From positions 1-11,113 of the forward strand of contig UQHB01000055.1 in assembly GCA_900540735.1 (NCBI GenBank): DNA of 11,113 nt, written 5' to 3'. Numbering within the stretch: the first letter of the stretch is position 1; the number at the start of each line of letters is the position of its first letter. The notes under the pieces are model-generated. The model was not told the DNA's origin, did no database searches, and saw only the letters and a program-made list of their open reading frames with translations. Source of the stretch: an uncultured Megasphaera sp. Lineage in GTDB: Bacteria > Bacillota > Negativicutes > Veillonellales > Megasphaeraceae. A program made the translations under genes and the position numbers. Below are positions 5,981 through 11,113 of this stretch, in pieces.

Positions 5981-8614
5981 ATGGATATATTAACTGGTTT
6001 AAACGAAGCCCAACGGGCTGTGGCTACAGACACAACGCACCATTTACTGGTCAGTGCTCCAGCCGGGACAGGCAAAACGAATGCCTTAGCATGCCGCATG
6101 GCTTACCTCATTCACCATGAAGGAGTTCCAGGCAACGAATTGCTCTGCTTGACCTTTACAAATCGGGCCTGCAAAGAACTGCAAAAACGCATTATCGAGC
6201 GCGTACACGAAAAAGGCCTTGACGTCGTCGTCAAGACCTTTCACGGCTTTTGCTATAGTGTCATCAAAGAAGAAGCGAAGCACAGTGACAACGTTTATCA
6301 TGACTTCCTCGTCTATGATGACGAAGATTGTAAATCTGTCCTGACGGATATCGTATGGCAAGACGGCCTGTTGTCGCACGGTCAAAAACGCTTGCAAAAG
6401 CTCCAGCAATTCATTGAAATCGTCAAAAAAGACAGTATTCTCCAGCACCATTATCACGGCACGACGAGCGATTACGAAGCCATTCTTACAGCTCTTTGGC
6501 AGCATCCGGAAACGGTGCAGTCCATTTGTGCGAACTACAACGGCTCGATTGATACAGAATTAGAACAGTGGCTCGTCACGCACGGCCTCTCCTTAGTGAC
6601 GGATTACGCAGCCGCCCTTGCGGCAAATCATGCCCTCGATTTTGCAGACCTCATCGTCAATGCCTATGCCCTCTTGGCTGACCCGGACATTCAGCAGAAA
6701 TGGCAGCATCGCTTCCGCTATATTGCTATCGATGAAATGCAGGATACGAGTGAAATTGAATATAAGCTCCTATCCCTCCTTTTTCCGGGACGAACGATTT
6801 TGCTTTGCGGCGACTACTTTCAGACCATTTACGAATGGCGCGGCTCTTATCCGGCCTATATTTTGCAGCATTTTGAGCAAGAATTTGCACCGCGTCACAT
6901 TACGTTTACCATAAATTATCGCTCTACAGACACACTGCTCCATGCATCATCTGCATGTTTACATCGTTTATTTCCAGATGAAGTCTCTGCTATTTACACG
7001 AAGCCCATTACATCCCAGCGCGCAGAACAAGGCGATAAAATCGTCCTCAAAGGGTGCGATACGTTCATGTCCGAAGGGCGGTTTATTTTCAACGAAATTG
7101 CTAACTTACCCGTAAATGCGCGCAAGAGTATGTGCATTTTAACGCGGTCTAATATCCAAAACAAGCGTCTCTGGAATAGCGTCCGCTCTCATAACGAAAA
7201 GATGCCCGAAAAATACAGATTGCCTTTTACGATGATTGACCAATTCCAATTATTTAAGCGTCAAGAATGTAAAGACGTCCTCGCCTACTTACGGCTCTTA
7301 GTGCAAAAACACGATGGGCCCAGTTTAGAACGGATTATTACGCGCTTCGTCTCACGCGTTGGTGACCGTACCGTCACAACGATCAAGAGCCCGTCGTACC
7401 AACAACTCGGCATTAATTTAACTGATTTTATTGACCCTATTACGCAGACGTACGGAGACCCGTTTGGCTTATTACTGGAAGCATTAAAAAAAGAAAATAT
7501 TGTCGTCTTCGACGTAGAAAGTACGGGCACCGATACGAGCCACGATGATATTATTCAGATTGCAGCCATTCGTTTAGATGGCAAAGGCTATGTAAAAGAC
7601 CAATTCGTGACCTATGTGAAACCGCAAAAACCGGTAGGCTCGTCGTACTACGTCCATCATATTAGTGATGAGAAACTAGCAAAAAAAGGGCTGGAACCGC
7701 AAGAAGCGATTCGCCAATTTTTAGACTTTGCCCAAAATGCCATTATTGTCGGCCATAACGTGACCTATGATTTATCGATTTTATATAGCAAAATGGAACG
7801 GCTCCACATGGCAGGCCGCCGCGACTGGCCGTACTACGACACACTGGATATATTCCGCCGCTTCTACCCGAAATTACTCAACCACAAGCTTGGCTTTTTG
7901 AGCGATTACTTTCACATTGATGATAAACCGAGCCACGATGCCTTTGACGACATTAAGGCTACAGCCGGTCTTTTACGCTATGCCTTGACGAAGCATATTG
8001 CACCAAATACAGCGAAACGGCGTGCAGCCTTAGCCATGTACTTGCGTCTTTTTGCTCCGACGTGCACGTTTATTGCGCACTTGCGCGACGCGTCGTATAC
8101 ACAGCCCCCAGCCGACCTGATTGCTCTCATTATGAAAGAAGGCGATGTCAAGAGCTACTACGAACAGCATGATAAAGTCGGCACAGACGGCCCGATTGAC
8201 CGTATCGAAAATATTCGTAAGCTCTACGTCGTTGCCAAAGAAAGCACTACAGACACGGACCCCCCTCGTGACATACTCCATGATTTTCTCATAATGACAG
8301 CTTTATCGAATAGTGAACTCGATTCACTCATTGCCAAAAAGCCCCAAATCCCGATTATTACGATTCATCAGGCTAAGGGGCTTGAATTTGACTATGTATT
8401 TTTAGCAGGCATGCAAGACGGGACCTTCCCTATTTCGCGCGCTGCAGGACGGGAATTAGCAGAAGAAAAGCGGCTCTTTTACGTAGCCATTACGCGGGCG
8501 CGCAAGAAACTCTTCATTACGTGGCACGAAACAGAAAACCAGCGTCACTGCAAGCCCAGTCCCTTCCTCGCGACCTTGCCGTCAATCGATGTCTTAGATA
8601 TGAATAAGGCCTAA
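5981..8614 (+). CDS. UvrD/PcrA-type helicase with internal DEDDh exonuclease domain
   Basis: Predicted 877-residue cytoplasmic DNA-processing enzyme: an SF1A 3'-5' helicase with a built-in 3'-5' exonuclease. Helicase motifs in order: Q motif LNEAQRAV (7-14), Walker A APAGTGKT (26-33), Ia LTFTNRACKEL (57-67), Walker B DEMQDT (251-256), motif III LCGDYFQTIYEWRGS (275-289; DDxQ is altered to DYFQ), IV FTINYRS (309-315), V TIHQAKGLEFD (794-804), VI EEKRLFYVAITRARKKL (828-844). Residues 423-465 (FKRQECKDVLAYLRLL ... RVGDRT) match the start of UvrD subdomain 2B. About residues 505-668 then form a PolC/DnaQ-like exonuclease with D511/E513 (FDVESTG), D597 (GHNVTYD) and H652/D657 (HDAFDD), the full DEDDh set. 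Removing it leaves about 710 residues, normal for UvrD. The gene stands alone with its own promoter; the substrate and pathway cannot be read from the sequence. Confidence 0.9.
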   Translation: MDILTGLNEAQRAVATDTTHHLLVSAPAGTGKTNALACRMAYLIHHEGVPGNELLCLTFTNRACKELQKRIIERVHEKGLDVVVKTFHGFCYSVIKEEAKHSDNVYHDFLVYDDEDCKSVLTDIVWQDGLLSHGQKRLQKLQQFIEIVKKDSILQHHYHGTTSDYEAILTALWQHPETVQSICANYNGSIDTELEQWLVTHGLSLVTDYAAALAANHALDFADLIVNAYALLADPDIQQKWQHRFRYIAIDEMQDTSEIEYKLLSLLFPGRTILLCGDYFQTIYEWRGSYPAYILQHFEQEFAPRHITFTINYRSTDTLLHASSACLHRLFPDEVSAIYTKPITSQRAEQGDKIVLKGCDTFMSEGRFIFNEIANLPVNARKSMCILTRSNIQNKRLWNSVRSHNEKMPEKYRLPFTMIDQFQLFKRQECKDVLAYLRLLVQKHDGPSLERIITRFVSRVGDRTVTTIKSPSYQQLGINLTDFIDPITQTYGDPFGLLLEALKKENIVVFDVESTGTDTSHDDIIQIAAIRLDGKGYVKDQFVTYVKPQKPVGSSYYVHHISDEKLAKKGLEPQEAIRQFLDFAQNAIIVGHNVTYDLSILYSKMERLHMAGRRDWPYYDTLDIFRRFYPKLLNHKLGFLSDYFHIDDKPSHDAFDDIKATAGLLRYALTKHIAPNTAKRRAALAMYLRLFAPTCTFIAHLRDASYTQPPADLIALIMKEGDVKSYYEQHDKVGTDGPIDRIENIRKLYVVAKESTTDTDPPRDILHDFLIMTALSNSELDSLIAKKPQIPIITIHQAKGLEFDYVFLAGMQDGTFPISRAAGRELAEEKRLFYVAITRARKKLFITWHETENQRHCKPSPFLATLPSIDVLDMNKA

Positions 8615-9166
8615 GAAACCAAAGAGCAAACCAATAACACCAGACCCTAAAAGGACTTTAATAACGCCAATTTTGCGCCGTACAGCGAGCAACGCGAGGA
8701 TCAGGATAATCAGTCCGCCACTGCTAAAATTAGTCATGTCGTGAGGCAACGTTTCTGTATCCCACACAGCGAGCAAGATAAAGCTCAAACTAGCACCACC
8801 AATGAGGGCCATAACAGCCGGACGCAGGCCATTCAAAGCACCGCGAATAGGGCCAATGTTGCCGTATTTCAAAAAGACACGGGCTAAAATAATGCCAATA
8901 ATAAAGGCCGGTGTTACGAAGCCAACAGTTGCGGCAATAGCACCACCGACACCGGCGATTTTCGTACCCACGAAGGTTGCCGCATTAATGCCAATAGGGC
9001 CAGGAGTCATTTGGGAAATCGTAAAGATATCGACGAATTCGGACATAGACAGCCAATGGAAGGTGTCGACAACGCTGTGCTGAATGAGCGGCATCGACGC
9101 GTAGCCGCCGCCAACGCAGAAGAGGCCGATTTTGCAAAATTCCCACCATAACATAAAGTAAATCAT
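8594..9166 (-). CDS. Short ChrA (CHR family) transporter subunit, second of pair
   Basis: Predicted 190-residue membrane protein of the chromate ion transporter (CHR) family, single-domain short form. CHR signatures are visible: LFCVGGGYASMPLI (15-28) and SQMTPGPIGINAATFVGTKIAG (51-72), followed by hydrophobic segments at about 74-95, 113-134 and 150-185. Start ATG 9166 has AGGAGGG about 9 bases upstream, overlapping the TAG stop of its partner; the gap between the two genes is 12 bp. Short CHR proteins in Firmicutes usually work as pairs of opposite membrane topology, as here. Characterised members export chromate; the natural substrate of many others is unknown, so chromate is only a family-based guess. 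Its last 21 bp overlap the convergent helicase gene. Confidence 0.85.
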   Translation of the reverse strand: MIYFMLWWEFCKIGLFCVGGGYASMPLIQHSVVDTFHWLSMSEFVDIFTISQMTPGPIGINAATFVGTKIAGVGGAIAATVGFVTPAFIIGIILARVFLKYGNIGPIRGALNGLRPAVMALIGGASLSFILLAVWDTETLPHDMTNFSSGGLIILILALLAVRRKIGVIKVLLGSGVIGLLFGFLGLIHI

Positions 9167-9178
9167 GTCTCTTCCCTC

Positions 9179-9763
9179 CTAATCGTATTTGTGGTGCTGC
9201 ATAGCAAGGATACCAATGACGGCATCAATGACGACGAGCATCATAATATTGACATCAAAAAAGACATTTGCTATAAAGGTGCCAAGCAAAATCAGAATGG
9301 GCAAAACTAGTTTTTTCTTTACTTGCTTGAAAATGAGGTTAATGGCAACGTTGAGAATGAGCGCCGTTGCCCCACACTGCATGCCTTTGAGAATCATCTT
9401 AATAATCTGGTTTTGAATGACGTAATCATAGCAGTACGAAATAACGGACAGCGTAATGAGCGGTGGCAAGACCGTCGCCACTAAGGCCACAATCGTGCCG
9501 AGATACCCGGCCATGCGATAGCCTAAAATAATGGCACTGTTGCACGCTACGACACCGGGCATCGACTGGGCAATGGCGACCATATCGAGGGCATCTTTGT
9601 CGTTAATCCAGTGATATTCATCGACGTATTTTGCTTTCAATAGAGGAATAATGACGAAGCCGCCGCCAACAGTAAAGAAACTAATGAGGAATGTAGATTT
9701 AAATAAGGTCCAATAAAAGGATTTGTCTCGTTTCGGTGTAACTAAGACGTGTGTATCTTCCAT
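9179..9763 (-). CDS. Short ChrA (CHR family) transporter subunit, first of pair
   Basis: Predicted 194-residue CHR-family membrane protein, the first gene of the two-gene transporter operon. ATG 9763 is chosen because GGGAGG lies 10 bases upstream and the product then begins with a short polar tail (MEDTHVLVTPKRDK), as in this family. The open frame extends to 9901, but that part would cross the promoter and the lysR start. Signatures: FFTVGGGFVIIPLL (29-42) and AIAQSMPGVVACNSAIILGYRMAG (63-86, read in two parts: AQSMPG then the hydrophobic NSA-containing stretch). Further membrane segments lie at about 89-111, 130-145 and 153-189. Homologous to its neighbour, with which it probably forms a heterodimer. 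Likely controlled by the divergent LysR-type regulator. Confidence 0.85.
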   Translation of the reverse strand: MEDTHVLVTPKRDKSFYWTLFKSTFLISFFTVGGGFVIIPLLKAKYVDEYHWINDKDALDMVAIAQSMPGVVACNSAIILGYRMAGYLGTIVALVATVLPPLITLSVISYCYDYVIQNQIIKMILKGMQCGATALILNVAINLIFKQVKKKLVLPILILLGTFIANVFFDVNIMMLVVIDAVIGILAMQHHKYD

Positions 9764-9798
9764 CGTAAGAGTGCCTCCCTTTCTGCTTTCTTGGCTAT

Positions 9799-9828
9799 AG
9801 TATAGCATGGTAATTTCCATATTGAAAA
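9799..9828 (-). promoter_or_regulatory. Promoter of the chrA pair
   Basis: On the minus strand, TTTTCA (9828-9823) and TATACT (9804-9799) are spaced by 18 bases, and TG-C directly precedes the -10, making it an extended -10. The predicted start is near 9792, with about 29 bases of leader before ATG 9763. Confidence 0.55.
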
Positions 9829-9839
9829 TATCTAGATTA
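9811..9839. promoter_or_regulatory. Inverted repeat over both -35 regions, candidate LysR operator
   Basis: A 29-bp interrupted palindrome centred on 9825: TAAT-N4-ATATT-N3-AATAT-N4-ATTA. It covers the -35 hexamers of both divergent promoters. The position and dyad fit a site bound by the adjacent LysR-type protein; binding is inferred, not shown. Confidence 0.45.
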
Positions 9840-9849
9840 TTGTTATGAT
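9822..9849 (+). promoter_or_regulatory. Promoter of the lysR-type gene
   Basis: TTGAAA (9822-9827) and TATGAT (9844-9849) with a 16-base spacer. The predicted start is near 9856, and AAGGAG is then found 8 bases before ATG 9882. The -35 shares five bases with the chrA -35 on the other strand, so the promoters lie back to back and could compete. Confidence 0.6.
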
Positions 9850-9862
9850 ATATGTATATCAT
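9845..9862. promoter_or_regulatory. 18-bp palindrome over lysR -10 and start site
   Basis: ATGATATA-TG-TATATCAT is a perfect 8-bp dyad with a 2-bp centre. It overlaps the lysR -10 and predicted start site, where a bound regulator would repress its own gene. It is AT-rich, so a chance palindrome cannot be excluded. Confidence 0.4.
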
Positions 9863-9881
9863 ATAAAAAGGAGTCTTAGTC

Positions 9882-10748
9882 ATGGATATTCGCCAACTCA
9901 CGTATTTCGTCGCTATTGTCGAAGCCGGGCAAATTACGGCAGCAGCAAAGCAATTACATATGGCTCAACCGCCCTTGAGTCAGCAGCTCAAGTCCCTCGA
10001 AGAAGAGCTCGGTGTGGAACTCGTCAAACGGCAGCCCCGCTCCATTACCCTCACCGATGCAGGGAAGCTCCTCTATCATCGGGCACAGCAAATTTTAAAT
10101 CTAACAGACTCGACAAAACGAGAAATCATCGACATTACGCAAGGCCAGCGAGGCACTCTGTCCCTCGGCATGGTTTCGTCGTCTGGGAGTATGCTCTTTA
10201 GCCCGGAAATCATGGCCTTTCACGACAGTCATCCTGGTGTCTCCTTTGAAATTTACGACGGCAATACCTTTAAAATCCTTGATATGCTCACGAAAGGACT
10301 CATTGAAATCGGCATTGTCCGCACGCCTTTTAAGCACGAATCTTTTTATTGTAAATTTCTCCCCGAAGAACCTATGATTCTTGCCTTGACCGATGCCTTC
10401 GATTGGTGCCCTGACCGAGACGACGTAACCGTTGCAGAACTGAAAGACAAGCCCCTCATCGTCTATCGCCGCTTTGACCAACTCTTCCATGAAACGTGCG
10501 AAGCCTACAATTTTACGCCCCACATCGTCTGCCGCAACGACGATGCTCGGACGACGGTCCTTTGGGCCAATGGCGGCCTAGGCATAGCCGTCGTACCAGC
10601 CTCAGCCTTTACGCTGGCCGACCACGGACGACTACACACCAAACGCATTGCTGAACCACATCTTTATACGCGTCTTGCCGCTGTATGGCCGAAAAACACG
10701 TATTTATCTACGCTGGCAGAAGCGTTTTTAGCATCATTCAAAGGATAA
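9882..10748 (+). CDS. LysR-family transcriptional regulator
   Basis: Predicted 288-residue LysR-type DNA-binding regulator of normal family length. The N-terminal winged helix-turn-helix is clear: MDIRQLTYFVAIVEAG, then QITAAAKQLHMAQPPLSQQL with the recognition helix at about residues 28-40, and the wing RSITLTDAGK (53-62). A linker helix (64-84) leads to a periplasmic-binding-protein-like effector domain at about 90-285 (LSLGMVSSSG ... FEIYDGNTFKILDML ... IEIGIVRTPF ... GGLGIAVVPASA). The start has AAGGAG 8 bases upstream. The gene diverges from the chrA pair across 118 bp with overlapping promoters and palindromes, the usual arrangement for a regulator of its neighbour. The effector molecule is unknown. 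Stop TAA at 10748 is followed by a 326-bp gene-free stretch. Confidence 0.92.
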   Translation: MDIRQLTYFVAIVEAGQITAAAKQLHMAQPPLSQQLKSLEEELGVELVKRQPRSITLTDAGKLLYHRAQQILNLTDSTKREIIDITQGQRGTLSLGMVSSSGSMLFSPEIMAFHDSHPGVSFEIYDGNTFKILDMLTKGLIEIGIVRTPFKHESFYCKFLPEEPMILALTDAFDWCPDRDDVTVAELKDKPLIVYRRFDQLFHETCEAYNFTPHIVCRNDDARTTVLWANGGLGIAVVPASAFTLADHGRLHTKRIAEPHLYTRLAAVWPKNTYLSTLAEAFLASFKG

Positions 10749-10753
10749 TATTG

Positions 10754-10967
10754 ACATATGCTTGGACGGTCGAAGGCATCCCCTTGGCTGTCCGCGGAGG
10801 AGGCTCACCGTGTCCTCCAATCTCTGTAACGTATCTCTTTGCCCATCTTGACGCCATAACCATCCGGCGGAGCAGCCAATGGGGAAACCTTCTCCCTCCC
10901 GTGTTCATCACTTCATTATGCGAATATACCTCGCACGTGCCCCTCCTTCGAGCGTCCAAGCATATGT
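10754..10967. repeat. 214-bp foldback element with nested stems (MITE-like or structured RNA)
   Basis: The ends are a 23-bp inverted repeat with a single mismatch: 10754-10776 pairs with 10945-10967 (ACATATGCTTGGACG on one side, its exact complement on the other, then TCGAAGG). Inside, CCCC-TTGGCTG-TCCGC (10780-10795) pairs with GCGGA-G-CAGCC-AA-T-GGGG (10867-10884) with two bulged bases. That stem encloses a 6-bp hairpin, GGAGGA 10796-10801 with TCCTCC 10813-10818. A further TGCGA/TCGCA hairpin lies near 10915-10935. There is no plausible gene in it. Nested pairing suggests either a non-coding RNA or 3' UTR structure of the lysR transcript, or a non-autonomous foldback transposon. I do not recognise the family, and neither strand has a convincing dedicated promoter. 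Confidence 0.6.
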
Positions 10968-10979
10968 ACAGAAAAAAGG

Positions 10980-11013
10980 GGCTGTCGCACGTAATTTGTG
11001 CGGCAGCCTTTTT
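10980..11013. terminator. Bidirectional Rho-independent terminator after lysR
   Basis: GGCTGTCGCAC (10980-10990) pairs with GTGCGGCAGCC (10998-11008) in an 11-bp stem with one G-T pair and a 7-base loop. A run of five T follows on the plus strand, and six A precede the stem (10972-10977), giving a T-run on the minus strand. It would end lysR transcription after a 3' UTR of about 260 bases, and could also stop transcripts arriving from the right. Confidence 0.8.
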
Positions 11014-11023
11014 GTGTATACAT

Positions 11024-11058
11024 AAAAATAACTCCCGGTCTATGCAAAACCGGGAGTT
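11024..11058 (-). terminator. Hairpin with minus-strand T-run, probable terminator
   Basis: AACTCCCGGT (11030-11039) and ACCGGGAGTT (11049-11058) form a perfect 10-bp stem with a 9-base loop. Reading the minus strand, TTTTT (11028-11024) follows one base after the stem, so it fits a terminator for a minus-strand gene outside the window. On the plus strand it has no T-run and sits 16 bases before the ATG at 11075, where it could act instead as a leader hairpin. Confidence 0.5.
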
Positions 11059-11074
11059 GGTGTAGAATAAAGAT

Positions 11075-11113
11075 ATGACCAAATACCTATCTACACCTTC
11101 AGATTATACAAGA
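11075..11113 (+). CDS. Start of an unidentified ORF cut by the window edge
   Basis: ATG at 11075 opens a frame of 13 codons (MTKYLSTPSDYTR) that runs off the right end. There is no clear ribosome binding site in the usual place, only GGGAG about 18-22 bases upstream inside a hairpin. An insertion-sequence transposase is one possibility, given the hairpin and the foldback element nearby, but the residues are too few to assign. It may also be a chance ORF. Confidence 0.25.
   Translation, partial: MTKYLSTPSDYTR

Noticed and set aside
5981..8614. Helicase-exonuclease as part of a defence system with chrA and lysR
   Set aside because: The neighbouring genes are metal-ion transport and regulation on the opposite strand and separately promoted. 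Nothing links them functionally to the helicase.
9764..9901. Longer N-terminus of the first ChrA protein (start at 9901)
   Set aside because: The extension would cover the divergent promoters and the lysR start codon, while ATG 9763 has a good ribosome binding site and gives the normal family length.
10744..10773. TTGACA at 10751-10756 and GATAAT at 10744-10749 as promoters of a foldback RNA
   Set aside because: No -10 lies 16-18 bases after the TTGACA, and no -35 precedes the GATAAT, which includes the lysR stop codon. Neither makes a usable promoter.
10796..10890. Resemblance of the foldback interior to a magnesium (M-box) riboswitch, e.g. AGGCTC and GACGCCA
   Set aside because: Only short pieces match, their order and pairing do not follow the M-box, and no transporter gene follows within the window.
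10685..11065. Plus-strand ORF of 126 codons overlapping the lysR 3' end
   Set aside because: It starts inside the well-supported lysR gene in another frame and also reads through the foldback and terminator.
10738..11082. Minus-strand ORF of 114 codons after lysR
   Set aside because: It crosses two terminator-type hairpins and the whole foldback element, has no ribosome binding site and no recognisable domain. The open frame is best explained by the inverted-repeat composition.
10754..11113. Retron: inverted-repeat non-coding RNA followed by an ORF
   Set aside because: The 13 visible residues of the right-edge ORF show nothing of a reverse transcriptase, and the RNA lacks a recognisable msr/msd arrangement. 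It cannot be tested within the window.

Overview
The window looks like chromosomal DNA of a moderate-GC (about 50 %) anaerobic member of the Firmicutes, most likely a Negativicute of the Megasphaera/Veillonellaceae type. That guess rests on the Gram-positive-style ribosome binding sites, the mixture of Com-like and Gsp/Pil-like pilus genes, and paired short chromate-transporter genes. It is taxonomic inference, not proof.

Positions 1-5767, minus strand: a tightly packed type IV pilus / type II secretion / competence-pseudopilus operon. In transcription order it encodes an assembly ATPase (PilB/GspE/ComGA class), a PilT-class retraction ATPase, a PilC/GspF platform protein, a GspG/PilA-like major pilin, a short prepilin peptidase, and four pseudopilins resembling GspH, GspI, GspJ and GspK. 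The peptidase would process the pilins, the platform protein and ATPases would polymerise and retract the fibre, and the four minor pilins would form its tip. Almost every junction overlaps, so translational coupling is likely. A 28-codon ORF with a strong ribosome binding site follows at the left edge and may be the interrupted start of the next operon gene. No secretin or PilM/N/O gene is visible.

Positions 5768-8614: a 213-bp divergent intergenic region leads on the plus strand to an 877-residue UvrD/PcrA-type helicase. It carries a complete DEDDh 3'-5' exonuclease domain inserted within the region matching the 2B subdomain. This is the most unusual protein in the window.

Positions 8594-10748: two short ChrA (CHR family) genes on the minus strand, converging on and overlapping the helicase 3' end by 21 bp, and a divergent LysR-family regulator. 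The chrA-lysR intergenic region holds overlapping back-to-back promoters and two palindromes, so the regulator probably controls both itself and the transporter pair.

Positions 10749-11074: a 326-bp stretch without a credible gene. It contains a 214-bp foldback element with 23-bp terminal arms (22 matches) and nested internal stems, then a bidirectional terminator and a second hairpin. A short ORF start runs off the right edge.
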